11,418 nt of DNA from positions 1 through 11,418 of the forward strand of contig SKHQ01000026.1 of assembly GCA_007116915.1 (NCBI GenBank). Reading direction: 5' to 3'. This document shows, piece after piece, positions 1-6,422 of the stretch. The notes beneath the pieces are model-generated. The model did not search any database, had not been told where the DNA came from, and saw only the letters and a program-made list of their open reading frames with translations. The translations under genes and the position numbers were made by a program. The stretch is from Candidatus Methanomethylophilaceae archaeon (GTDB lineage Archaea > Thermoplasmatota > Thermoplasmata > Methanomassiliicoccales > Methanomethylophilaceae). Position 1 is the first letter of the stretch. Every line of letters starts with the position of its first letter.

Positions 1-108
1 GACATCGTCGCCGACAAGGGCATACCGGTGGTCGTGGGCGCCAAGATGGGCAGCGTCACCAAACAGCCCAGCGGTGTCGAGATCTGGACCAAGGAAGACC
101 TGATCTGA
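1..108 (+). CDS. 3' end of an unrecognised gene (35 codons)
   Basis: Frame 1 is open from the window edge to a TGA at 106-108. It encodes a C-terminal tail containing GIPVVVGAKMGSV and ending in WTKEDLI. A hydrophobic beta strand (IPVVVGA) followed by a Gly-rich turn suggests an alpha/beta fold, but I do not recognise the family from this fragment. The stop codon shares its A with the ATG of the next gene (TGATG), so the two are probably co-transcribed and translationally coupled. The unseen protein may therefore be a functional partner of the LonB-like ATPase. Coding status is supported by this junction and by codon usage like that of the neighbours. Confidence 0.7.
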   Translation, partial: DIVADKGIPVVVGAKMGSVTKQPSGVEIWTKEDLI

Positions 109-1625
109 TGGTGGACAGAACACCCTGGGACTCCGTCCCCGAACTCCACAGCACCGCCGACGTGCACATACCCTCCGACCCGCTGGCAAGGGTCATCGGT
201 CAGGAGGAGGCCATAGACCTGGCGAGACTGGCGGCCACTCAGAGGAGACATCTCCTCTTGGTCGGCCCCCCGGGAACGGGGAAGTCCATGATCGCCCAGG
301 CACTTGCGCTCCATCTTCCCGTACCTCGTCACGAGGTGAGGGTGGTCCACAACCCCGAGAACCCGGAAAGGCCGATGATCGAGGTCGTGAGTGAGAATGA
401 GGTGGAGTCCGAGAGTGTCAGCCGTCTATCGGCGGCCGGCGACCTGATCGATCCCAAGGATGCCCCTGGTAACGTGGCACAGAGATTGGGTTACAGATGT
501 GGTTCCTGCAGTTCCTTGTCCTCATACACCGAAAGGTCCTGTCCGCAGTGCGGAGTATCGAAGCTGGACATCGACCGAAACAACAACCCCTTCGGTGACC
601 TGCTCGGCGGCATGCTGGAATCGGCCATGAGCGTCATTCCGCAGGCCCCGGTGGGCAAGGAGAAGGTGACCACCACCCGCATGCGCGGCGGAAAGGAGGA
701 GGTCGTGGTGTTCGAGAGGGCCGGTGACCATATCCGCGTCCTCGACCAGAAATCATTGGAGAAGAGGAGGGAGCTTGAGAAGACATCCAACCGCAAGGTC
801 GTCGTCCCTCTGAAGCGCAATCCCTTCGTACTCGCCACCGGAGCCTCGGAGACTGAACTACTCGGTGATGTCAGGCACGACCCCTACGGCGGACATCAAG
901 GACTGGGCACTCCACCTTACGAAAGGGTTGTGGCCGGCTCCATACATGAAGCCCATGAAGGAGTGCTGTTCATCGATGAGATCTCCCATCTGGGACAGAC
1001 CCAGCGTTACATCCTATCCGCAATGCAGGAGAAGTACTTCCCCATAACCGGGCACAACCCGCAGAGTTCCGGAGCCGCAGTCCGTGTGGACTCCGTACCC
1101 TGTGACTTCATCCTCGTGGCCGCCTGCAACATCCAAGACCTGGAGAACATACTCTCCCCACTGCGTTCGAGGATAGCAGGGGGAGGTTACGAACTCCTGA
1201 TGGATACCGGTATGCCCGACAACGATGATAACCGCGCCAAATACCTGCAGTTCATCGCTCAGGAGATCCAGATGGACGGTCGCATCCCGCATGCGAACAT
1301 GGAGACCGTCAAGGGCCTGGTGAAAGAAGGCCGCCGTCGCGCCCAGGAATGGGACGACCACAGCAACCAGCTGACACTCCGTCTGAGAGAGATGGGCGGA
1401 CTCATCCGTGCCGCTGGTGACCAGGCCGCCAAGGAAGGTTCGGATTTAATTGAGCACGATCATCTGGAGAAGGCTCTAAAGCGCGCTCGCACGGTCGAGG
1501 AACAGATACGGGCCCGGTACGGTTCTTACATGAAGGGACTGTCCAAGGACGTATCCGACTCCCAGAAGGAGAAATCGCCCTATTACATGCAGAACCAGCA
1601 TATGGGCGATCAGATGTTCCACTGA
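108..1625 (+). CDS. LonB-like AAA+ ATPase with zinc-ribbon insert, no protease domain
   Basis: 505 residues. Walker A is GPPGTGKS (53-60), Walker B is VLFIDE (286-291), a sensor-1 Asn lies in VAACN (341), and arginine-finger candidates lie in SPLRSR (351-355). The sensor-2 helix LRLREMGGLIRAAGD (424-438) and the following ARTVEEQIRARY closely resemble the archaeal Lon (LonB) lid. Family knowledge: LonB is about 600-700 residues, has a membrane hairpin in the insert between Walker A and B, and ends in a Ser-Lys protease domain. Here the insert has no hydrophobic segment but carries CGSC...CPQC (C131, C134, C145, C148), a probable zinc ribbon. The chain stops about 40 residues after the lid, where the protease would begin. 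It is therefore probably a soluble remodelling ATPase. Its start overlaps the previous stop by one base, and no clear SD is present. Its end overlaps the convergent GNAT gene by 16 bases. Substrate and partner are unknown. Confidence 0.88.
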   Translation: MVDRTPWDSVPELHSTADVHIPSDPLARVIGQEEAIDLARLAATQRRHLLLVGPPGTGKSMIAQALALHLPVPRHEVRVVHNPENPERPMIEVVSENEVESESVSRLSAAGDLIDPKDAPGNVAQRLGYRCGSCSSLSSYTERSCPQCGVSKLDIDRNNNPFGDLLGGMLESAMSVIPQAPVGKEKVTTTRMRGGKEEVVVFERAGDHIRVLDQKSLEKRRELEKTSNRKVVVPLKRNPFVLATGASETELLGDVRHDPYGGHQGLGTPPYERVVAGSIHEAHEGVLFIDEISHLGQTQRYILSAMQEKYFPITGHNPQSSGAAVRVDSVPCDFILVAACNIQDLENILSPLRSRIAGGGYELLMDTGMPDNDDNRAKYLQFIAQEIQMDGRIPHANMETVKGLVKEGRRRAQEWDDHSNQLTLRLREMGGLIRAAGDQAAKEGSDLIEHDHLEKALKRARTVEEQIRARYGSYMKGLSKDVSDSQKEKSPYYMQNQHMGDQMFH

Positions 1626-2059
1626 ATAAGTTTGGACATTAATATCCCATCCTCCCCGTCGCTGTAGTAGGCGGGTAGGACTCCTTCAACCACAAAGCCC
1701 ATACGGCGGTAGAACTCCAACAACCGGGTTTTTGAGTATCTCAGTTCCAGCATTATGCGGTTGGAACCGCTGACCGTGGCACGGGCCTCGAACTCCCTAA
1801 TCAGTCGCCCACCGATGCCCAAACCACGCATCATCGGGGTGACGGACAGCAGCATCACCCTGCACTTACCGTCCTCGGTCATGGCCCCGAATATGAATCC
1901 CAATATCCTTCCTTCCGGAGACTGTACCACCAACTGCCCCTGCGGCCAGACGGAGTGGAAGTAGAGGAAAACCTCGGGCCGGTACTGTTCGTCGAACACG
2001 GAGCAAGCCAGGTTGAAGACCTGTTCCATATCCGTTTCCCTGAACTCTCTGATCAGCAC
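1610..2059 (-). CDS. GNAT N-acetyltransferase, RimI/Ard1-like
   Basis: 149 residues from a GTG start at 2059. The acetyl-CoA loop is RGLGIG (78-83), preceded by the beta-4 strand VMLLSVTP. A later FYRRMGF (116-122) and the ending YYSDGEDGILMSK are typical of RimI/Ard1-type protein N-alpha-acetyltransferases, which acetylate N-termini of ribosomal and other proteins. The exact substrate is inference. I prefer the GTG because the protein then opens MLIREFRETD, the normal GNAT beginning, and GGAGGT lies upstream at 2078-2073, although the 13-base gap is long. In-frame ATGs at 2110 and 2137 would add 17 or 26 unconserved residues and would run into the promoter region. The gene diverges from the Rieske gene and converges on the LonB-like gene, overlapping it by 16 bases. 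Confidence 0.8.
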   Translation of the reverse strand: MLIREFRETDMEQVFNLACSVFDEQYRPEVFLYFHSVWPQGQLVVQSPEGRILGFIFGAMTEDGKCRVMLLSVTPMMRGLGIGGRLIREFEARATVSGSNRIMLELRYSKTRLLEFYRRMGFVVEGVLPAYYSDGEDGILMSKLIQWNI

Positions 2060-2072
2060 AGTACGGCGAAAT

Positions 2073-2078
2073 ACCTCC
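2073..2078 (-). promoter_or_regulatory. Ribosome binding site GGAGGT of the GNAT gene
   Basis: GGAGGT on the minus strand, 13 bases before the GTG at 2059. It is a perfect SD match but with longer than usual spacing. It supports the short start over the ATG at 2110, which has no SD. Confidence 0.5.
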
Positions 2079-2110
2079 AGAGTGATAACTGCTTTGCATG
2101 GCGAATACAT

Positions 2111-2117
2111 TTTTATC
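2111..2117 (+). promoter_or_regulatory. TATA-like box upstream of the Rieske gene
   Basis: TTTTATC in an A/T-rich patch, about 35 bases before the Rieske ATG. With the usual spacing of about 26 bases the transcript would begin near 2140, right at the SD. On the minus strand the same patch reads GATAAAA and could serve the divergent GNAT gene. Assigned by position and composition only. Confidence 0.4.
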
Positions 2118-2142
2118 CTCGGATATGCAAATATCATCGAGG
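2117..2142. promoter_or_regulatory. Imperfect inverted repeat in the GNAT/Rieske divergent region
   Basis: CCTCG (2117-2121) pairs with CGAGG (2138-2142), and GATAT (2122-2126) pairs with ATATC (2131-2135). The loop is GCAA and AT (2136-2137) is unpaired. It lies between the TATA-like box and the Rieske start, and its right arm overlaps the SD. It could be a protein-binding operator for both divergent genes. If transcribed, it could form a hairpin with a GNRA tetraloop that masks the ribosome binding site. Confidence 0.45.
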
Positions 2143-2145
2143 TGA
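2139..2145 (+). promoter_or_regulatory. Ribosome binding site GAGGTGA of the Rieske gene
   Basis: GAGGTGA, four bases before the ATG at 2150, is a strong match to the 16S rRNA tail. It fixes the Rieske start at 2150 instead of at upstream in-frame codons. It overlaps the right arm of the inverted repeat. Confidence 0.7.
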
Positions 2146-2149
2146 GTAT

Positions 2150-2473
2150 ATGCCGAGGACAAGATTGGCTAAGGTTGAAGATGTGCCGGAGAACGGCACC
2201 TTGGGTGTCAAGACCGATAATGGTTATTACCTGATCAGCAAGATGGATGGGGATATCAATGTCTTAGAGGGGCGATGCACGCATATGAAGGGACCGTTAC
2301 GATTCGGCAAGGTCATCGACGGCTCGGTGAAGTGCCCCATCCACGGTGCCCGTTATGACCTTCGCAGCGGAGAGGTGACCAAACAGGTCGCGATACCATT
2401 GATCGGCAAGGCCAAGGACCTGAAGAAATTCCCCATTACCATCCAGGATGGAGAGATATTCATCAAGGAGTGA
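2150..2473 (+). CDS. Small soluble Rieske [2Fe-2S] ferredoxin-like protein
   Basis: 107 residues made almost entirely of one Rieske domain. The cluster motifs are CTH (C43, H45) and CPIH (C62, H65), so all four ligands (two Cys, two His) are present. The protein has no signal peptide or membrane segment. The size and VKCPIHGARYDLRSGEV resemble ferredoxin components of dioxygenases and the NirD-type small subunit, which are electron carriers. No partner oxygenase, reductase or nitrite reductase lies nearby, so its redox partner is unknown. The start follows GAGGTGA and the codons further upstream lack conservation. The 3' end overlaps the convergent PLD gene by 11 bases. Confidence 0.9.
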   Translation: MPRTRLAKVEDVPENGTLGVKTDNGYYLISKMDGDINVLEGRCTHMKGPLRFGKVIDGSVKCPIHGARYDLRSGEVTKQVAIPLIGKAKDLKKFPITIQDGEIFIKE

Positions 2474-4430
2474 CGTCCTCCTTCAACGTTTTCAACATGG
2501 AACGGACACGCAGAACCGCTAGAAGCAGACACGCACCGGCCAGAGGCAGATAGCTGAGACCAATGACGTCATCGGATCCTTCCACCACCATCATGAAACT
2601 CAGGTCGTCGTAATTCCCTTCGGCATCGACCACCCGCAGTGTGCAGTTCCATACGCCCTCTTTAGCCACATGTAGTAAATGGCTGCCCTCCTTCTCGAAG
2701 ATCCCGTCACCGGTGAGGTCCCACAGGTATCTGTCGATACCAACGTTGTCATAGGAACGATTGGCCATCAATAGTACTGTCTCCCCTTCACGGTACTCCC
2801 TATCCTCCCAATCAAGCACTGCCACCGGAGGGTAAGGGTCTATCGACCAATCCTCCTGGAAAAACGTGGCGAAGCTTTCTGCGACCACTTCGGAACGTAT
2901 CAGGAATGCCAACTCCCTATTCTTCTGAAAGGACGCATCAACCCAGTTGAACGAGGAGACCACTGCCGTATCATCAATCACCAGACCTTTGTTGTGTTGC
3001 AGACTATACGGCCGACCGCCGTCCCAAAGTCTTCCCTGACATCCTTGCCACGCGTCGAACGATGCTGCCACCAGGGTGTTCCTACCCTGGGAATCGCCCA
3101 TGAATGTGGAATCCAAAAGCAGACGGGAATCTACACCTCTATCGCCGGCGTCCCTCATCCATCGCAGAGGGTTGTCGCCATGGACCCATGTTGGTTGCAC
3201 ATAGAACTGTTGGGAATAGGCGCGTTCCAGAGAATCATCCAACAGGGCCTTCAACCATCCATCACCATGGTCGGGGCCGATTATCGGTGTGATGATGGCC
3301 ATGTGGGTGCCGACAGAATGATTCAGTTCGGGTATGAACGGGATGAGGGTCTGCGGCTGAAGATATGAATAATACGTTCGCAGACAATGGGAATCGTGTC
3401 TTTCAGCATCCCGGTCCGATCGGAACAAATCCATCATAAAAGCCGCCAATGATGAGCTGTAAGACACCGCCCCCCAGCCTCGGTTGGACTCGAAAGCCGA
3501 AGTCCTCCAGTTCTCGGATGTCACCACTACCTTCACATCATCTATGACGGCATACTTGGCGTGCATGTAGTCGTATCTCTTGTAGCCGTCAGCGCTCCTG
3601 AGCAACCGTATGTCACAGCCGGCTTCAGCCATGGCCATCAGCCGCGATGCCGTGCGTTCGTTGATTCCACCCACGGGAGCTCCCTCGATAAGTACGTCCA
3701 CTCTGACACCGGAACGGGCCATGTCAGCCAATAGGGCCATGACGCTCATGTTATCCAAATAGTATAGCGAAACGGATATGCTGTGCCGGGCGGAGAGCAG
3801 TTCCCGCATGATGGTACTGAAACCATCCTCAGGGAAGGTGAATCCATGCACTTCGGCAAGATGATCGGTGACTGGGAAGTTCGAACGGCCGGGGACCGAC
3901 ACATACCAATCATGTCTGGTGTCGGTGTCAACACCTGGGATCCTGACGGCCATGGAACATCTGCCCAGCTTCGGGAATGGAGGGCCGTCCCATCCCGGCA
4001 ACAGACGGTCGACGTCACCGTACACGAATGTGTCAATGACCATGTCCCCGTCCATCACATGAACCCAATCACCCCTGTCGGCCAGGATGAAGCTTCCGCG
4101 TCGTTCCATGTCGGATATGAGCAAGAGCCGCCTTCCTTCCATATCCAAAAAAGTCTGCTTTCCGCTGGCTATCACCAACTCCCCTCCCGGTGGAAGAGTG
4201 GTCCCCGCCGGTATTGTCAGAAATCCCTCACCGTCAGTGACCGTCAGGCCGCCGAGGTCATGTACGTGTTGACCGACGTTGCTGATGATGACGAACTCCG
4301 AACTATGGACCGGCATCACGGCGGTTATGAGGATGTCGCCTCTGAGGTCGCGCCCTTGATCGGAAACAGGGGCGGCTCCCAGTGTCGGAAGCAACAATAG
4401 TATTATGAGAATAAATGGAAAAGCCCGCAT
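2463..4430 (-). CDS. Exported, membrane-anchored phospholipase D-fold protein with lamin-tail and PKD domains
   Basis: 655 residues. An N-terminal signal peptide (hydrophobic core FILIILLLLPTLGA, 6-19) is followed by a lamin-tail-type beta domain (about 31-140). Two PLD half-domains each hold a complete HKD motif: HAKYAVID (H290, K292, D297), followed by SENW, and HNKGLVID (H479, K481, D486), followed by SFNW. A PKD-like beta domain (about 532-616, with YLWDLTGDG) leads to a C-terminal membrane helix (about 622-640) and a basic tail. The predicted topology puts the catalytic part outside the cell, tethered by its C-terminus. HKD enzymes cleave phosphodiesters in lipids or nucleic acids. Lamin-tail domains often accompany extracellular nucleases, so a surface nuclease is the better guess, but this is inference. 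It lies 49 bases after the TPI gene on the same strand, with a GGATGATGG tract before the ATG. Confidence 0.9.
   Translation of the reverse strand: MRAFPFILIILLLLPTLGAAPVSDQGRDLRGDILITAVMPVHSSEFVIISNVGQHVHDLGGLTVTDGEGFLTIPAGTTLPPGGELVIASGKQTFLDMEGRRLLLISDMERRGSFILADRGDWVHVMDGDMVIDTFVYGDVDRLLPGWDGPPFPKLGRCSMAVRIPGVDTDTRHDWYVSVPGRSNFPVTDHLAEVHGFTFPEDGFSTIMRELLSARHSISVSLYYLDNMSVMALLADMARSGVRVDVLIEGAPVGGINERTASRLMAMAEAGCDIRLLRSADGYKRYDYMHAKYAVIDDVKVVVTSENWRTSAFESNRGWGAVSYSSSLAAFMMDLFRSDRDAERHDSHCLRTYYSYLQPQTLIPFIPELNHSVGTHMAIITPIIGPDHGDGWLKALLDDSLERAYSQQFYVQPTWVHGDNPLRWMRDAGDRGVDSRLLLDSTFMGDSQGRNTLVAASFDAWQGCQGRLWDGGRPYSLQHNKGLVIDDTAVVSSFNWVDASFQKNRELAFLIRSEVVAESFATFFQEDWSIDPYPPVAVLDWEDREYREGETVLLMANRSYDNVGIDRYLWDLTGDGIFEKEGSHLLHVAKEGVWNCTLRVVDAEGNYDDLSFMMVVEGSDDVIGLSYLPLAGACLLLAVLRVRSMLKTLKEDVTP
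2465..2483. terminator. Stem-loop at the Rieske/PLD convergent junction
   Basis: AAGGAG (2465-2470) pairs with CTCCTT (2478-2483) around a seven-base loop TGACGTC. The structure covers the Rieske stop codon and part of the PLD stop. A short GTTTT follows on the plus strand. It could end transcription in both directions, but the stem is short and archaeal termination depends mainly on T tracts. Confidence 0.3.
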
Positions 4431-4439
4431 CCATCATCC

Positions 4440-4455
4440 ATGCCCCAGAGGGCAT
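4440..4455. other. Small hairpin between the TPI and PLD genes
   Basis: ATGCCC and GGGCAT form a six-base-pair stem with a CAGA loop. It ends nine bases before the PLD start, in the 49-base gap after TPI. No T tract follows on the minus strand, so it does not look like a terminator. It might affect processing or translation of the PLD message, or be chance. Confidence 0.25.
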
Positions 4456-4479
4456 ATCAGGACCGGCACTACAATCAGT

Positions 4480-5157
4480 TTAAATCTTCGAGACCAGTCC
4501 GAGCAGGGCCTCACGGGGGTCTTTGTGCTTGACCACGCCGGAAGCCAACAGTACACCGGAAGCCCCCAGTTCGAGAGCGGCACTCACATCCTCGCCGGTC
4601 TTGACACCGGCACCGCAGAGAACCGCGACGCCTTTGTCCACCGACCGCACGGCATCCACCGCGTTGGAGACTACCTCCGGGCTGGCGGTGGTGACGGATA
4701 TGTCCCCGCCGATCAATTCCGGAGGTTCAACGGCAATGAAGTCGGGACGGTAGAATGCCGCTGCACCGGAGGTCTCAACGGAATCCGTGCAAACCACGCT
4801 GATCAGGGACGCATCCCGGCACATGTACACGGCTTCCTTGATGTCCGAAAGCACCATACGATGCTCGGAATGGTTCAGGAGTGAGCCTATGGCTCCTGAG
4901 GCGGCGACCATGGATGGTGTGACCCAACCAGTGGCCGATCCCGGTTTTCGGGAGTCCACGTGCTGTGACAGCACCGGTATGTCCACCGACCTCGCCACAG
5001 CCCCCAGCTCCGCCATGGGCGGACACACTGCGATGGAGACACCGGTCTCCTCGGCCACGGCCGAGCAGATCTCGGCCATCCGCAAAGCTGACAGGCCATC
5101 CACCTCGGTGTAGGCCTTGAAGTTAACAATGACGGTTGGCAGACGTATCTCAGTCAA
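4480..5157 (-). CDS. tpiA: Triosephosphate isomerase (archaeal type)
   Basis: 225 residues, the usual archaeal length (bacterial enzymes are about 250). It interconverts dihydroxyacetone phosphate and glyceraldehyde-3-phosphate in the cytoplasm. Catalytic residues are visible: N12 and K14 in VNFKAY, H96 in LLNHSEHR, and E144 in AVEPPELIGG. The phosphate-binding CGAGV and GVLLASGVV segments follow near the C-terminus. The start is a TTG overlapping the FBP aldolase/phosphatase stop by eight bases. It is preceded by AAGGTG with an eight-base gap, and no in-frame ATG fits before the conserved strand. It supplies and balances the two substrates of the upstream gene's enzyme, so joint expression makes metabolic sense. 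Confidence 0.96.
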   Translation of the reverse strand: MTEIRLPTVIVNFKAYTEVDGLSALRMAEICSAVAEETGVSIAVCPPMAELGAVARSVDIPVLSQHVDSRKPGSATGWVTPSMVAASGAIGSLLNHSEHRMVLSDIKEAVYMCRDASLISVVCTDSVETSGAAAFYRPDFIAVEPPELIGGDISVTTASPEVVSNAVDAVRSVDKGVAVLCGAGVKTGEDVSAALELGASGVLLASGVVKHKDPREALLGLVSKI

Positions 5158-6289
5158 GGCGCATGCACCTTTCCTTCAAAGCATCGAGCACCGCGGGGCG
5201 GCTGGTGTACTCCATCTCATCAGGACCGAGGATGGCGGGCATGAACGGTCCGTGACCACGCATCATCATGCTGGCCTTGACGGCGTTGGTGCGCACCTCG
5301 TTCCATACTTCTCCAGCGAAGAAGTCGATGGGTATGCGGTCCCCGGCGGGAGCTTCGTATGGCTCCAGACCCTGGAAACGACCGTTGTTGAGTTGGAAAC
5401 CTATGCAGCAGATACGCGGCGGGCCATCGAAATAGGTGGGATCGGAATCCTCCACCGCACAAGGGTAAAATGCACCGTAGTGGGAACCACGCATCCATCC
5501 TGCCACCAGCATGGTGTTCATGTAGGGCTGGAGGTACTCGCCGACAGCGGGGAGTCCGTTCTGGCACCTGCATACGCAGACCGGGTCGTCCTTGCCGACG
5601 TACTTACCGGCAGTGAGGTTCAGCTTATCAGTGCTGACCACGGCAGCGGTCCCGGCACCAGCGCGGCTCTCGACCTTCTTTATGGCGTAACGGGTGGTGT
5701 CCCCGAGAAGGGTGAGCATGCTGTAAGTCTCCTCCGGAGAGGACATCGTTACCTTCTTGGAGTCCACGACGTCGTGGATCTCCATGTCGAAACCCTTCGT
5801 TGCCCGGGGGTCTATAACCAGGCCGGTGGTCGTGAAGGGGTCCAAGAATACCCGGGACAGAGGAAGCGAATAGGCCGAGGGCTCGGTCTTGTCAGCCATG
5901 AAGAACAGCATCGGTTCGGAGCCCCGCTCCTCGAATGTCATCTCGGCGGCACCGGGGCCGGCGCCCTTGATGTTACCGCTGAAAGCATCGCAGAGGATGT
6001 CTTGACCGGCGGCGTAGAGTTTCATCTTCTTGGCGATCTCCGTAGCGGACATGAACGCATTCCATGCCAACTCGTGCACATCACAGTTGCCTTCGCCTTT
6101 GTAGTGGGACATCAGGAGATTTATATCATCTCCGACACGGGTGACGTAAAAATCCTCAAGGCATCCGGTCTTAACCCCTTCTGCCAGGATCTCTTTGGCT
6201 GCTTCCATCATAGAAGGGTGCGGTCGAGAGTGTCCGACAACGGAACCTACATCGGCCTTTATCACTGATACAGTAATTTTGTCAGTCAT
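5150..6289 (-). CDS. fbp: Bifunctional fructose-1,6-bisphosphate aldolase/phosphatase
   Basis: 379 residues, normal for the archaeal-type (class V) FBPase. The enzyme condenses the two triose phosphates to fructose-1,6-bisphosphate and then dephosphorylates it to fructose-6-phosphate, which drives gluconeogenesis one way. Visible hallmarks are IKADVGSVVGH (D13, H20), the metal-binding GDD (D54, D55), and GKYVGKDDP with the Schiff-base Lys K233, Tyr Y230 and metal ligands D234-D235. These match the catalytic residues described in Thermoproteus and Sulfolobus enzymes with a one-residue shift. The GMxPHG-like end EVWNEVRTNAVKASMMMRGHGP is also typical. The ATG is preceded by a weak SD-like GAGTGGA, and a good TATA box lies about 50 bases upstream. 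It is the first gene of a probable fbp-tpiA-PLD unit. Confidence 0.96.
   Translation of the reverse strand: MTDKITVSVIKADVGSVVGHSRPHPSMMEAAKEILAEGVKTGCLEDFYVTRVGDDINLLMSHYKGEGNCDVHELAWNAFMSATEIAKKMKLYAAGQDILCDAFSGNIKGAGPGAAEMTFEERGSEPMLFFMADKTEPSAYSLPLSRVFLDPFTTTGLVIDPRATKGFDMEIHDVVDSKKVTMSSPEETYSMLTLLGDTTRYAIKKVESRAGAGTAAVVSTDKLNLTAGKYVGKDDPVCVCRCQNGLPAVGEYLQPYMNTMLVAGWMRGSHYGAFYPCAVEDSDPTYFDGPPRICCIGFQLNNGRFQGLEPYEAPAGDRIPIDFFAGEVWNEVRTNAVKASMMMRGHGPFMPAILGPDEMEYTSRPAVLDALKERCMRLD
5166..5174 (-). promoter_or_regulatory. Ribosome binding site for the TTG start of tpiA
   Basis: GGAAAGGTG inside the end of the FBP aldolase/phosphatase gene, eight bases before the TTG at 5157. It supports initiation at this rare start codon within the gene overlap. 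Confidence 0.5.
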
Positions 6290-6325
6290 ATTGAATCCAC
6301 TCAGCGTTATGAATTGGAAAAGTCA

Positions 6326-6365
6326 ATGCATGGATATTATAAAAAGGTTTGATACATGGACATTA
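6326..6365. repeat. Two near-identical 14-base direct repeats in the fbp/ALDH divergent promoter
   Basis: ATGCATGGATATTA (6326-6339) and ATACATGGACATTA (6352-6365) agree at 12 of 14 positions, with start points 26 bases apart, about two and a half helical turns. The first overlaps the fbp TATA box. The placement suggests paired regulator sites controlling the gluconeogenic unit, and perhaps the ALDH gene. No regulator gene is in view. Confidence 0.35.
6334..6345 (-). promoter_or_regulatory. TATA box of the fbp-tpiA unit
   Basis: Minus strand reads TTTTTATAATAT, the best TATA-box match in the window. The predicted transcript start is near 6314, giving a leader of about 25 bases with an SD-like GAGTGGA six bases before the ATG. 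One copy of the direct repeat overlaps this box. Confidence 0.6.
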
Positions 6366-6393
6366 GCCAGTATGATTACGGGAACAGAGTGGG

Positions 6394-6403
6394 TAATATA
6401 TTT
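6394..6403 (+). promoter_or_regulatory. TATA-like box of the aldehyde dehydrogenase gene
   Basis: TAATATATTT is centred about 25 bases before the ATG at 6423. At normal archaeal spacing, transcription would start at or next to the ATG, giving a leaderless message. This fits the lack of an SD at working distance. Confidence 0.5.
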
Positions 6404-6422
6404 GTGATGTCATTTCATCATC

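Noticed and set aside
2060..2137. N-terminal extension of the GNAT protein from ATG 2110 or 2137
   Set aside because: The extra residues are not typical of the family, and the ATGs sit inside the divergent promoter patch without an SD. The GTG at 2059 gives a normal GNAT beginning.
1955..2149. Upstream extension of the Rieske reading frame by 65 codons
   Set aside because: It runs through the GNAT gene and the inverted repeat. The strong SD GAGGTGA directly before the ATG at 2150 marks the real start.
3783..4400. A 205-codon open frame on the plus strand opposite the PLD gene
   Set aside because: It overlaps the lamin-tail and signal-peptide coding region on the other strand. The translation has no domain-like pattern and no start signals.
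5117..6268. A 383-codon open frame on the plus strand opposite fbp and the start of tpiA
   Set aside because: It is antisense to a gene with full catalytic motifs. Its product is His- and Gly-rich without recognisable domains, and it has no promoter or SD. It is a shadow caused by codon bias.
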